A stretch of DNA of 42,277 nucleotides from Sulfurovum sp. (GCA_003978395.1 QNZV01000063.1:1-42277); one strand, 5' to 3'. Positions 30,044 through 40,603 are shown, counted from the stretch's first letter. The notes: generated by a model not told the origin, from the letters alone. Program-made: numbers and translations.

Positions 30044-30783
30044 GTACCTAACCAATATTTAGCTATTTTTCTAAGTCCTGCAACGTTATCTGAGGCAAAT
30101 ATTTTTAACTCTGCTCTATTTTTTTGAATAGAGAGTTTATAATGAGCCTCTAAATATTCAACAATTGCCTCTCCAGAGTGAATTAATAGTGGTTTTTTAT
30201 CAAAATATTTTTGAAGAGCATCTCCAATAAGAGGAAAATGTGTACATCCTAAAATAATAGCCTTAGGGGGTTCAATATTAGAAAAATAATGGTTCATTGT
30301 TGCCTCTAGTATCTCTCCCTCAAAAATTCCCTCTTCTACCAAAGGAACAAATAGCCCTGTTTGTAATGCTATAATATGAGAATAGTTTAATTTTTCAAGT
30401 GATTCTTGATAACGTTTTGAAGAAATAGTAGCACGTGTAGCAATAATTAAAATGGTGTCATCTTTTTCTACAATAGAGTTTTCAAGAGCCATCACTCCTG
30501 CTTCAATTACACCAACAACGGGGTATTTACTCTGAGCATTCATTTCGGGTAAGGCATAGGCAGAGACGGTGTTACAAGCTGTAATGAGTAAATCAATATC
30601 AAAATTATTAAAAAATTCTAAAGCTTCAAGAGAGTATCGGATAATAGTATTTTTGTCTTTAGGACCATAAGGGACACGAGCTGTATCCCCATAATAGATA
30701 ACCTCATCAAAAAGATTGGAAGCAAGCAGTGATTTAACAACAGAAAGCCCCCCTGCTCCTGAATCAAAAACACCTATTTTCAT
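30040..30783 (-). CDS. murI: Glutamate racemase
   Basis: MKIGVFDSGAGGLSVVKSL, ITACNTVSA, ILGCTHFPLI. Confidence 0.95.
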   Translation of the reverse strand: MKIGVFDSGAGGLSVVKSLLASNLFDEVIYYGDTARVPYGPKDKNTIIRYSLEALEFFNNFDIDLLITACNTVSAYALPEMNAQSKYPVVGVIEAGVMALENSIVEKDDTILIIATRATISSKRYQESLEKLNYSHIIALQTGLFVPLVEEGIFEGEILEATMNHYFSNIEPPKAIILGCTHFPLIGDALQKYFDKKPLLIHSGEAIVEYLEAHYKLSIQKNRAELKIFASDNVAGLRKIAKYWLGT

Positions 30784-30795
30784 ATGTTATTCAAT

Positions 30796-32115
30796 CTAAC
30801 CATTCATAATGGCTAAAAACTCTTCATTCGTTTTGGTTTTAGTCATTTTTGAGAATAAAAATTTAAGACCTTCAACATCTTCCATTCCCTGCATAGCATT
30901 TCTAATCGCCCATACTTTTTGCATAACATCTGGATTAACCATAAGCTCTTCTTTTCGTGTTCCAGATTTTGTCACATCAATTGCAGGATAGATTCTTCGT
31001 TCAGAGACATAACGATTAAGTACTACTTCTGAGTTACCTGTTCCTTTGAACTCTTCAAAAATTACCTCATCCATTCTACTACCTGTTTCAATAAGAGCTG
31101 TAGCAATAATAGTTAAACTTCCACCCTCCTCTATGTTTCGAGCAGCTCCAAAAAATCTTTTTGGCTTATGAAGAGCATTGGCATCAACCCCTCCAGAGAG
31201 AACTTTTCCTGAGCTTGGTGTTACTGTGTTATAGGCACGAGCAAGACGAGTAATAGAATCTAGTAAAATAACTACATCTTTACCACTCTCTACACGTCTT
31301 TTAGCTTTTTCAATAACTATTTCTGCTGTTCGAACATGATTTTGTGCAGGTAAATCAAAGGTAGAAGAGTAGACTTCCCCTTTTACAGAACGTTGCATAT
31401 CAGTTACCTCTTCTGGTCGTTCATCAACCAAAAGAACCATGAGTGAAACATCAGGTGTATTATGAGAGATACCATGAGCCAACTCTTTAAGTAATTCTGT
31501 CTTACCTGTACGTGGGGGAGCTACAATCAAAGCTCTCTGACCTTTGCCAATAGGAGTAAACAAATCAAGTACACGTCCTGTAAGCTTCATTGGATTGTAT
31601 TCCAATTTCAATTGTTCAGTAGCATAAAGAGGGGTTAAGTTATCAAAAAGAGGTCTCTTTTTTGACTCTTCAGGAGGTAGATAGTTAATCGCTTCTATTT
31701 TAAGAAGAGCATAATACTTCTCTTGGTCTTTAGGCTGTCGAACTTGACCTGTTACAATATCCCCATTTCGAAGTGCAAAACGTTTAATTTGTGTTCCACT
31801 TACATAAGTATCATTTTGAGAATTGGCAAAGTTTCCATCTTCTGACCTTAAAAAGCCATAACCATCATTCATAACCTCTAAAATACCTGTAAAAAGAATA
31901 AATCCACCCTGTTTCACTTGTGATTTTAGAATTTCAAAAATAAGATCTTTTCTTTTAAATTCATTAGGGTTTTCAACTTTTACTTTATCTGCTATTTTTA
32001 CAAGCTCTTCTAATGGTTTAGATTGTAAATCTTCAACCTTGTATCCATCAACAGGAACATGTGTTCTACTGTGATTTTTCTTATTCTGTTTTTTATGATG
32101 TTGTTGTTCGCTCAT
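30796..32115 (-). CDS. rho: Transcription termination factor Rho
   Basis: [72 protein letters not shown]. Confidence 0.97.
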   Translation of the reverse strand: MSEQQHHKKQNKKNHSRTHVPVDGYKVEDLQSKPLEELVKIADKVKVENPNEFKRKDLIFEILKSQVKQGGFILFTGILEVMNDGYGFLRSEDGNFANSQNDTYVSGTQIKRFALRNGDIVTGQVRQPKDQEKYYALLKIEAINYLPPEESKKRPLFDNLTPLYATEQLKLEYNPMKLTGRVLDLFTPIGKGQRALIVAPPRTGKTELLKELAHGISHNTPDVSLMVLLVDERPEEVTDMQRSVKGEVYSSTFDLPAQNHVRTAEIVIEKAKRRVESGKDVVILLDSITRLARAYNTVTPSSGKVLSGGVDANALHKPKRFFGAARNIEEGGSLTIIATALIETGSRMDEVIFEEFKGTGNSEVVLNRYVSERRIYPAIDVTKSGTRKEELMVNPDVMQKVWAIRNAMQGMEDVEGLKFLFSKMTKTKTNEEFLAIMNG

Positions 32116-32201
32116 AGGTCCTCTTGAAAGCTATATGGAGATTATTTGTAGTGTGTTATTATAATCAACTTTTTATTAATCTTGCTTGGAATTACTCATC
32201 A

Positions 32202-32594
32202 TTAAGAAGATATTGCCATAAATAGCAAAGGAACGTAGATAAATACCCCTAAAAAACCCATAAAAGGAGACATTTTCAAACTTAACATCTTTCTCAACTC
32301 TTTATCCATATCTTGTTTAATATAACGTTGCTTTATCAACTCTATCTTAAAAAATATATCAAATGTTTTTATCACTAATATCACAATAATATAAAAATTT
32401 ACAATATTTAAATAGAGACTCACAAAAAGAGTAAAATAGAATGTTGGATGAAGCATAAAAAAAAGAAAGATATTTTTATTGTAATAAATATATAGTTTTT
32501 CAATCATCTCTCCTAATGTATTCGATTTCTGTAAAGAGGCTTCCATCAGTTCCAAAACAATCATAATAGTAATAAGTTGAGTAAAAATTTCCAT
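32202..32594 (-). CDS. Small integral membrane protein, unknown function
   Basis: 130-aa ORF with several hydrophobic segments; no recognised family. Confidence 0.5.
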   Translation of the reverse strand: MEIFTQLITIMIVLELMEASLQKSNTLGEMIEKLYIYYNKNIFLFFMLHPTFYFTLFVSLYLNIVNFYIIVILVIKTFDIFFKIELIKQRYIKQDMDKELRKMLSLKMSPFMGFLGVFIYVPLLFMAISS

Positions 32595-32677
32595 GAGAGG
32601 AATAGTAGCAAGTTTTCATTAATAAATAGTGGTATAATTCTTTAAAAAGAAAAATCAAATAAAAAAGAGAACAATAG

Positions 32678-33514
32678 ATGCATAAACTTTATATTACAGA
32701 TTTAGACCATACTTTTTTACACAGTTCACAAAGAGTAAGTAACTTCTCTAAACAGGTATGGAATGAAAAAGTAAACCATGCTTTACTTTCTGTAGCGACA
32801 GCTCGAAGCTTTTCTAAAACAAGCGATTTTTTAAAAGGGCTTCCTCTCAAAGCACCTCTTATATTACTTGATGGTACAATGGTAGCAACCAGCGATAAAA
32901 AACTTATTGATGTGCAAACCCTATCTGCCCAACTCTCTTCAGAAATTATTCAAGAGAGTCATTCTTTTGATATACAACCCTTTGTTATCTCTCTAAACGA
33001 TTATCAATCTTTAGATGAAACCTTTGCTATTCCACCACTACTTAATGATTTTCAATCTTTTCTTATAGCAAATAACTATGCAACAGACAAACGATTATCA
33101 TTTAAGAAAAAAATTGAAGGTGTAAAAGATACACTGAAAATAGTCTATATGGGAAATGAAGAACTTTTACGTCCCTTAAGCAAACATCTCAAAAAGATTT
33201 TTGGAAACAAAATAGAGGTTAAATTAGCTCCTGAAAACTACATGAAGTGTTATTTTCTAACCATTCTTCACCCCTTAGGAGATAAAGCACATGCTCTAAA
33301 TATTGTTCATGAGTATTTAAATTACTTACCCAAAGATACAACTGTGTTTGGAGATAGTCTAAACGATATAGGTATGTTTCAACTAGCAGGTACAGCTGTT
33401 GCTGTAAGCAATGCGTTGAAAGAGGTTAAAGATATAGCAGATATAGTGCTAGAACAGAGTAATGATGAAGATGCTGTTGCACACTATTTACAAAAAAATA
33501 TCAATACGGATTAA
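32678..33514 (+). CDS. HAD-superfamily (Cof-like) phosphatase
   Basis: MHKLYITDLDHTFL (DxD nucleophile), LLDGT, GDKAHALNIV, VFGDSLNDIGMFQLAGTAVAVSNA. Confidence 0.88.
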   Translation: MHKLYITDLDHTFLHSSQRVSNFSKQVWNEKVNHALLSVATARSFSKTSDFLKGLPLKAPLILLDGTMVATSDKKLIDVQTLSAQLSSEIIQESHSFDIQPFVISLNDYQSLDETFAIPPLLNDFQSFLIANNYATDKRLSFKKKIEGVKDTLKIVYMGNEELLRPLSKHLKKIFGNKIEVKLAPENYMKCYFLTILHPLGDKAHALNIVHEYLNYLPKDTTVFGDSLNDIGMFQLAGTAVAVSNALKEVKDIADIVLEQSNDEDAVAHYLQKNINTD

Positions 33515-34188
33515 AATTCTATTTTATATCCAACACCGTATTGGTTTTTGATTAAATCCTTTGGTATTTTCTTTCGTAAATTTTTAACCAAAGTACGAAT
33601 AGATGAGTTGGTAATAGTACGATCAATCTCATCACCCCAAACATAAAAGAAAATTTCATCTTCATTACAAGGAATTCCTGCTTTTGTAACTAAAAGTTCA
33701 AAAAGTTTTAGCTCTCTTTTTGTTAAAATAATCGATTCATCTGAACAGAAAAGTGTTTTACTTTTATTATCCCATACACAATCATATGCTAAAGTTATAT
33801 TTCGTACACCTTCTACTTTTTTTGCAACTTTTAAAAGGGCGTTCATTAAATCAACACGTCCAACAGGTTTAATAAGATAAGCAGAAAAACTTAACGAAAC
33901 AATATCTAAAAGTATCTCTCTATCTGAATGTGCTGTTAGAGCAATCAATGCAATATTTTCATCTTCTGCTCGAATTGCTTTAGCCAAAGACATACCATTC
34001 ATTTTAGGAATTAAAAAATCCATTACAACTAGATGAATTTTCTTCTCTTTATAGAGTTTATAAGCCTCTTCTCCATCTCGTGCAATATAGAGTGTATGAC
34101 ACAACTCTTTTAAAAAATATGCGTATTTTTCAATAATTCTCTCTTCATCTTCTACATATAATATGTTTAAATTCTTTAATGCTTTCAC
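33511..34188 (-). CDS. OmpR/PhoB-type response regulator
   Basis: REC (ILYVEDEER...LVVMDFLIPKMNG...YLIKPV) plus winged-helix C-terminus (LTKRELKLFELLV...SIRTLVKNLRKKIP...GVGYKIEF); GTG start. Confidence 0.9.
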   Translation of the reverse strand: MKALKNLNILYVEDEERIIEKYAYFLKELCHTLYIARDGEEAYKLYKEKKIHLVVMDFLIPKMNGMSLAKAIRAEDENIALIALTAHSDREILLDIVSLSFSAYLIKPVGRVDLMNALLKVAKKVEGVRNITLAYDCVWDNKSKTLFCSDESIILTKRELKLFELLVTKAGIPCNEDEIFFYVWGDEIDRTITNSSIRTLVKNLRKKIPKDLIKNQYGVGYKIEF

Positions 34189-34295
34189 GATAAACTTCTA
34201 TGCCTCCTTAGGACTAAAATAAAAATAAATAGTATTTAATTCTTAAAAATATAATTCATATCATTATTCCATAACAATGTGATTCAATAGTGATG

Positions 34296-36191
34296 CTACT
34301 TTTTACTCATATTTATTGGAATAGATAGTGTAGAGATAACCCCTTCATTGAGATTTTCAATATTTACAAATCCTTGCATACTCTTCTCAATAAGCATTAC
34401 TAGAATGTAAAGTCCCAATCCTATTCCTTTCGATTCATGTTTTGTTGTAAAATAGGGATTATAGATTTTATCTATAATCCCTATTGGGATTCCCCCTGCA
34501 TTATCCTCTATAGTAATGATTATATGTTCATTATCTCTTTTACTATCTATAATAATTTTAGGTTTCTCAATTTCATTAATTCTTATCGCATCCATACTAT
34601 TATTCATCAAAATTAAAAGAGCTTGAATAAGTTCAGACTGATAACTATAGAGTTCAATATTCTCTTCTATCTCTACAATAATCTCAATGGAATTTTTTTT
34701 ATGAGATAGAGAGAGAAGCTTTATAGCTCTATTAATCGCATCTGAGATATAGAAATAATTTACACTTTTATCATGTTTAAAGAAATTCATAAAATCGCTA
34801 ATTGTTCCAGAAAGATAGGCTGTAGACTCCTCTATCTCATTTAAATATCTATTTAATCTCTTGTCATCTAACTTATTTTTACGATTATCCAAATCTATCT
34901 CTAAAACTATTCCATTAATTTCACTAAGAGGTTGCCTCCACTGATGAGCGATAATTGAAATCATTTCACCCATAGATGCCAATTTATTTTGTTGAATCAA
35001 TAGAGAAGATTGTTTTTTTTTCTCTTTTTGTATTAACTTAATCTTATATGACAATATAAATGAGAAACAGAGTACTTCAAAAAGCATTAAAAATTGAAAG
35101 ATATAATCTGAAAAAATATTTGTTTCAAAAATATTAAGATAAACTAAGGGGAGGAATACCCCTACCACAGAAACTATTGTCCAAATAACAGAATAAAATT
35201 GAGCGACTATATCCTTTTGAGAATAAGCCAAATAATACGTGGTAAAAATAACAAATAATACATAAATAGGAACCACAATAAAAAATAGATCGAAAAAAAT
35301 TTGTGTATAGAAAAAAGAGTGCATCTCAATAACAATACTATTCAAAATAGTAAAAATAAAAAAATAAAATACAAAAATCTTAAAGACAATATGTAGACTA
35401 GGAATCTTCTCTCTTATATGTAGAATAGATTCGATAAAGAGTGTCATAGATACAAAAAAAGCTCCAGAACTCATATAAAATATCCACTTATAATCAGGGA
35501 AATAACGCTGAGAAAAACCAAAAAGACCAATAAAATAGACAATCAACCAAAAGGTATAACAGACATAATATATATAAGCAGGGTGTTTCAAAAGAAAATA
35601 GAGAAACAGATTATAGAACATCATAATAAACATTCCTCCAAAGAATATCCCTTCTATCATATTATAACTTTGATAAAAATCTAAAAGATTCTCTTTTGTT
35701 CGTAAAAAAAAGCTTATATCTATCTTATTATAATTGCGAATTTTAAAAAAAACCGTTGCCTCTTCATGGGCTAAAAGTGTAATAGGAAAGGTCATATGAT
35801 TTGCATTAAAAGCACGCTCTCTATTTTTATGAATAACACCATCTTGAATATACTCTACGCATTTGTTATTTTTCATAAAATAGAACTCAATAGAGTATGT
35901 AAATTGATTCTCAGATTGAATATAGTATGTTTTTGAACTACTTGAAATATTTTTAAATTCAATTTTTGCCCAATAGGCTCTATTTGCATTTTTAAATGTA
36001 TTAAAAGTATCTTTACTCTTATTCCATATCCGTCCATCTAAAGAGTTAGGTGTTTCATTTAAATCATTAGCTAAGGTATAAGAGATAAAATCTTTTGTTT
36101 TATAAAACTCTTCAATACCAATCTCTAAAACATCGGCATAGAGAAAACTCCATAAAAATAAAAAACTTAGAAAAAAACGTCTAAAGTACAT
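34296..36191 (-). CDS. 7TMR-DISM sensor histidine kinase
   Basis: Signal peptide, N-terminal DISMED2-like extracellular domain (RAYWAKIEFKN...), 7 TM, HisKA IIAHQWRQPL, HATPase MNNSMDAI/DNAGGIP/SKGIGLGLY. Confidence 0.88.
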   Translation of the reverse strand: MYFRRFFLSFLFLWSFLYADVLEIGIEEFYKTKDFISYTLANDLNETPNSLDGRIWNKSKDTFNTFKNANRAYWAKIEFKNISSSSKTYYIQSENQFTYSIEFYFMKNNKCVEYIQDGVIHKNRERAFNANHMTFPITLLAHEEATVFFKIRNYNKIDISFFLRTKENLLDFYQSYNMIEGIFFGGMFIMMFYNLFLYFLLKHPAYIYYVCYTFWLIVYFIGLFGFSQRYFPDYKWIFYMSSGAFFVSMTLFIESILHIREKIPSLHIVFKIFVFYFFIFTILNSIVIEMHSFFYTQIFFDLFFIVVPIYVLFVIFTTYYLAYSQKDIVAQFYSVIWTIVSVVGVFLPLVYLNIFETNIFSDYIFQFLMLFEVLCFSFILSYKIKLIQKEKKKQSSLLIQQNKLASMGEMISIIAHQWRQPLSEINGIVLEIDLDNRKNKLDDKRLNRYLNEIEESTAYLSGTISDFMNFFKHDKSVNYFYISDAINRAIKLLSLSHKKNSIEIIVEIEENIELYSYQSELIQALLILMNNSMDAIRINEIEKPKIIIDSKRDNEHIIITIEDNAGGIPIGIIDKIYNPYFTTKHESKGIGLGLYILVMLIEKSMQGFVNIENLNEGVISTLSIPINMSKK

Positions 36192-36837
36192 TTTCAGACA
36201 GTTGTCTTTCTAAAAACTCTAAACGTGCAGGAGTTCCAATATCGTGCCAAGCACCCCTATAATATTCTGTTGTTAATTTTTGGGCATCAATCGCTTCAAA
36301 AAGTAGTGGTGCTAACGCTTGTTTTCCATATGTTAACTCCGAAAACATTTTTTTAGAGTAGTAGCCGATACCTGAAAAGGTATATTTGTCTGAAGTACCT
36401 GTTAAAAAAAAGTCGCCAGTAGGATTATGTTTGGGATTATCTACTAAAACCAAATGAGCTAAAAGGTTCTCATCTAAAGAGAAATTATTATTGTATGAAA
36501 AATCTGTCCAAACATCTCCATTAATAACCAAGAATGTATCTGATAGTAGAGGTAGAGCTTTAACAATCCCTCCTGCTGTCTCCAATGCACCCTCTTCTTG
36601 TTCATCTGAAAAGTGAATCGTTACTCCATACTTAGAACCATTACCTAAATAGTCTATAATTTTATGACCAAGATAGGCAACATTAATAACAATATCTGTA
36701 ATTCCTGATGCTTTTAGGCTCTCTATATGCCAAAGAATAAGAGGCTTTCCCCCAACCTTTAGAAGGGGTTTTGGTGTATCATTAGTGAGTGGTCGCATGC
36801 GAGTCCCTAAACCTGCTGCTAAAATCATTGCTGTCAT
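36181..36837 (-). CDS. murU: MurU-like N-acetylmuramate-1-phosphate uridylyltransferase (sugar nucleotidyltransferase)
   Basis: MTAMILAAGLGTRMRPLTNDTPKPLLKVGGKPLI...VINGDVWTDF; next to an AmgK-like kinase and anmK. Function by family and context. Confidence 0.75.
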   Translation of the reverse strand: MTAMILAAGLGTRMRPLTNDTPKPLLKVGGKPLILWHIESLKASGITDIVINVAYLGHKIIDYLGNGSKYGVTIHFSDEQEEGALETAGGIVKALPLLSDTFLVINGDVWTDFSYNNNFSLDENLLAHLVLVDNPKHNPTGDFFLTGTSDKYTFSGIGYYSKKMFSELTYGKQALAPLLFEAIDAQKLTTEYYRGAWHDIGTPARLEFLERQLSENVL

Positions 36838-36871
36838 AATATCTCTTTTTTTAAATTATAAGCATATTATA

Positions 36872-37804
36872 TTATCTTTTAAACAATTTTCCTAACGGTT
36901 TTAGCTCTTCATACTTTGAACAGACTTCATCTATATACTCTAGGGTCAAAGGGATATTGCCTAAATGAGAAGATTTTCCATCACGTATATCCAAACGAGC
37001 AAAAATACCCAATATTTTGATATGACGTTGAAGTCCCATCCAATCAAACCAACGAATAAACTGCTCATCAGATACATCAATTCCTTTTAATACCTTGAAC
37101 TCCAATGCCAATTTTTCCATCTGCTTTGGGTCAAAACGTACATAGACATCTTTAAGCATAGAGACCAAGTCATAGGTTAATGCACCTATTTTTGCATCTT
37201 GATAATCAATGATTACTAATTTCCGTCCTGTCTCCATCATAATATTTCTAGAGTGGAAATCTCGATGTACAAAAAAACCTTGTGGTTGAGAGAGTACCTC
37301 ATCGGCAATCATCTCTAAACTGTTATCCAAAATAGACTGCTCTTCCTCACTAAGCTCGTGATGCAAATGTGCATTTAGGTACCAATCTTGCATAAGAGTC
37401 ATCTCAAACATCAAAAATTCTTTATCATAGAGTTCCATATTGGTTGTATCTGCTTCTTGTATCTTAATTATTTCATGAATCCCTTTCATGTAGAGAAGCT
37501 CCACACTCATTGTGCTTAATATATCTGCTAGATGCCTTGAACCTAAATCAGTAATCAACAGATAGCCCTCTTGTAAATTTTGAGCTATAATCCGAGGTAC
37601 TTCAACCTTAGCCTTAAGAAGTCGCACTGAAATATCAATAAAAGGGGATAAACTGTCCAAATCTGCACTTGAGTCCATAATAATATAACTATCTTCATTG
37701 ACAAATAGTCTAAAATATTTTCTAAAGCTGGCATCCCCACCAACCATTTCTATCTTATAATTTTTATATCCTAATTCGTTAATCCATGCTTTAATTTTTT
37801 GCAT
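36872..37804 (-). CDS. amgK: AmgK-like anomeric sugar kinase (APH fold)
   Basis: VGGDASFRKYFRLF, FVHRDFHSRNIMM, VIIDYQDAKIGALTYDLVSML; paired with MurU-like gene. Confidence 0.75.
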   Translation of the reverse strand: MQKIKAWINELGYKNYKIEMVGGDASFRKYFRLFVNEDSYIIMDSSADLDSLSPFIDISVRLLKAKVEVPRIIAQNLQEGYLLITDLGSRHLADILSTMSVELLYMKGIHEIIKIQEADTTNMELYDKEFLMFEMTLMQDWYLNAHLHHELSEEEQSILDNSLEMIADEVLSQPQGFFVHRDFHSRNIMMETGRKLVIIDYQDAKIGALTYDLVSMLKDVYVRFDPKQMEKLALEFKVLKGIDVSDEQFIRWFDWMGLQRHIKILGIFARLDIRDGKSSHLGNIPLTLEYIDEVCSKYEELKPLGKLFKR

Positions 37805-38879
37805 AAACTCCCCCTAATATTGTATTATTTTTTGCACCTGTCACAGATTTTAGGGCAATTGGCTCCTCTGCCAATCGCTTCTGTGCAAACCATGCGAATA
37901 TCATTGCTTCCATATTGTCTGAACTTACACCATATTTTTCAGTAGGTACAACTTCTAACAAAGGTAACTCTTTTTGTAACTCAGACATTAGAAAGGTATT
38001 TTTAACTCCACCACCACAAACCAACACCCGTTGAATATTAAATTTTTTAATCTCATTGGCAATTGACCGAACAGTCAGTGCTAAAAGTGTGGCTTGAACA
38101 TCTGATTTATATATTTTACCCAATGGTTCTAAATATTTTATTAAAAATTTCTTATTAAAATATTCTCTTCCTGTACTTTTAGGATATTTTAAGCAAAAAA
38201 AGCTGTCAGATAACATATTTTCTAAAAGTTGTGGATGAACATTGCCTTTTTTTGCCCAAAGTCCATCCTTGTCATAAGCTCTATTGTATTGCTCGTGGAT
38301 CCATAAATCCATCAAAACATTTCCACAACCTGTATCATAGCCGATTAACTCTTGCCCCAATATAGAAACATTTGCCATCCCTCCAATATTAAGAACAGCA
38401 CAAGCTTCCAACTTCGAAAACAAAAATTGATGAAAAGCAGGAGCAAAAGGAGCACCTTGACCACCAAGTGCAACATCTTTGGCTCGGAAATCTGCTACCA
38501 CATCAATAGCTGTCAAAACGGCTAAAAGTGAAGGATTTCCCAATTGCATCGAAAAAGAGTACTCTCCATTAGGTTCATGCCAAACCGTTTGTCCATGAGA
38601 ACCAATAGCTTTAATCTCTTTGGCTTCTATTTTCTCTTGTTCCAATAAAAGATGCACACCCTTTGCAAAAAAAAGAGCCAACTTATGGTCTATCTCTCCT
38701 ACTTGTTTTAGAGTTGTTGTCCCATGAATAACAGCTAGTATCTCCTCTTTTAACTCCAAAGGCATAGCTAAAAAGCAAGAAGCTTCTAACGTGCAACTCT
38801 CTTTATCTATCTGACACAAAGCAACATCAACTCCATCTAGTGATGTTCCAGACATTAAACCAATATAGAGATTAGACAT
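37791..38879 (-). CDS. anmK: Anhydro-N-acetylmuramic acid kinase
   Basis: MSNLYIGLMSGTSLDGVDVAL, SHGQTVWHEP, NIGGMANVSIL, VCGGGVKNTFLM. Confidence 0.95.
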   Translation of the reverse strand: MSNLYIGLMSGTSLDGVDVALCQIDKESCTLEASCFLAMPLELKEEILAVIHGTTTLKQVGEIDHKLALFFAKGVHLLLEQEKIEAKEIKAIGSHGQTVWHEPNGEYSFSMQLGNPSLLAVLTAIDVVADFRAKDVALGGQGAPFAPAFHQFLFSKLEACAVLNIGGMANVSILGQELIGYDTGCGNVLMDLWIHEQYNRAYDKDGLWAKKGNVHPQLLENMLSDSFFCLKYPKSTGREYFNKKFLIKYLEPLGKIYKSDVQATLLALTVRSIANEIKKFNIQRVLVCGGGVKNTFLMSELQKELPLLEVVPTEKYGVSSDNMEAMIFAWFAQKRLAEEPIALKSVTGAKNNTILGGVYAKN

Positions 38880-40386
38880 CTTTTTTCGCTTCTCCTAGCA
38901 TCATAATCAAAAATGAAACCAAAGTTCCCACAATCATCATAATAGAAAAGTCTACTTTAAAATCAATAATAGAACCAATAATATAAGGTTGTAAAAAAAA
39001 TACCGTCAAGAACCCACCAATTAACGCCCAAAGAACCGTGGTTTCATCTCCTCTATTGGTAAAAATAGCTGCAGCATAAACACCCAACAGCGAAGCATAA
39101 GCAAATGCCATAACACCTAAAGCAAAGTTCAACAGAGGTAACTCTGTATATTGTTGCCAATAGAAACTAACCATGCCCATGATAGAGAGTAGAAGAGCAA
39201 AAACCAATACCATGACTCGGCTTACCTTTAAAAAATGCTCTTCACTTTGACCCTTTTTTGCTAACCAAGGTCGGTAAATATCTTCAACAGCCACAGAAGA
39301 CATAGCAGACAACACTGAATTGGTAGATGACAACGCAGCAGCAATTGCTCCAACAGTTACCAAACCTCGTAACCCTTCTGGCATCTCATTTAAAATATAG
39401 AGCATAAATATCTTGACGCTTTGCCCATCTATATTTTGGTCAACACAAGCCGAAGAGACATTCGATATTTCAGGATGTTGGTAAAAGATATAAAGAAGCA
39501 ACCCAATAAGCAGAAAGAGAAGTGCCACAGGAATTGTAAAAACAATCGCATAAATCAACGATTTTTCTCCCTCTTTTTTATTTTTACAAGTAAGAACACG
39601 TTGAGTCATATCTTGGTCCAATCCATACGCTGCAATATTTAGCAAAAACCAACCTGTTAGCAGTGTCCAAATTGTAAAACCACCTGAAAAAGAGAAGTCT
39701 ACAAGTTTTAACTTATTCTCAACAGAAAGGGTTGTTATAATTGTTGAAAAGTCAGTATTAAGCGTATAATATAAGTAAATAAGTACAGCAACTCCTGCCC
39801 CTACATAAGTAATGGCTTGAATAATATCTGAAAATATAACCGACTTAACCCCTCCAAAATAGGTGTATGCCAATGCTCCTATCATCAAGATAGCAATAGA
39901 GATAGCAATATGTGTTGCTAATATATCAGAAAAGAGTATCATAGAGATAGCCAAAGCACCGATATAGAGTCTTGCTCCTGATGCAAATAATCGACCAACT
40001 AAAAACATAATTCCTGCATATCGTTTTGAGGTCTCTCCATAACGATGTTCCAAATACTCATAGACGGTTATGGCATTAACTTCATAAAATTTAGGAACCA
40101 ACACTTTTGCAACAAAGATAACTGCTAAAAAAGCCGAAACATAAAATCCTAAAAAAGTTAAGTCATGTTTGTATGAATATTCTGGTCCACCCAAAAAAGT
40201 AGCAGCCGATTGAGACGTAGCCAAAACAGATATTGCCACAGCAAACATGGGCATAGAGTTAGCACCAGTAAAATACTCTCGTGAAGTCTTAATTTTTGTT
40301 TGGCTAAGAAGAACAGAAGTTAGAATGAGCAGTAAAAAGTAGGAGGCAAATATCATCCAGTCTAATGTAGAAAAGTTTGATTGCAT
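38872..40386 (-). CDS. Sodium:solute symporter (SSS) family transporter
   Basis: About 13 TM; SREYFTGANSMP, GVKSVIFSDIIQAITYV, ALSSTNSVLSAMSSVAVEDIYRPW; 8-bp overlap with anmK. Confidence 0.88.
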   Translation of the reverse strand: MQSNFSTLDWMIFASYFLLLILTSVLLSQTKIKTSREYFTGANSMPMFAVAISVLATSQSAATFLGGPEYSYKHDLTFLGFYVSAFLAVIFVAKVLVPKFYEVNAITVYEYLEHRYGETSKRYAGIMFLVGRLFASGARLYIGALAISMILFSDILATHIAISIAILMIGALAYTYFGGVKSVIFSDIIQAITYVGAGVAVLIYLYYTLNTDFSTIITTLSVENKLKLVDFSFSGGFTIWTLLTGWFLLNIAAYGLDQDMTQRVLTCKNKKEGEKSLIYAIVFTIPVALLFLLIGLLLYIFYQHPEISNVSSACVDQNIDGQSVKIFMLYILNEMPEGLRGLVTVGAIAAALSSTNSVLSAMSSVAVEDIYRPWLAKKGQSEEHFLKVSRVMVLVFALLLSIMGMVSFYWQQYTELPLLNFALGVMAFAYASLLGVYAAAIFTNRGDETTVLWALIGGFLTVFFLQPYIIGSIIDFKVDFSIMMIVGTLVSFLIMMLGEAKKDV

Positions 40387-40603
40387 TGATGAACCTTGTC
40401 AAGTTAATAGACGTATTATAACGCAAATTTAACATGATTTACTACTTTATCTCTAACTCTAGTTAAATCTTGTTACAGCTATTATCAATATCTACATAAA
40501 AATCTCTATTTCAGACAAAAAAAAAATATATAATAGATTATAAAGATACACTATAGACTAATATTAAAAATATATTTGACTAAAAAATTATAGAAGGAAT
40601 AAA

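Noticed and set aside
39421-39642. 73-aa plus-strand ORF
   Set aside because: Antisense to the SSS symporter; no support.
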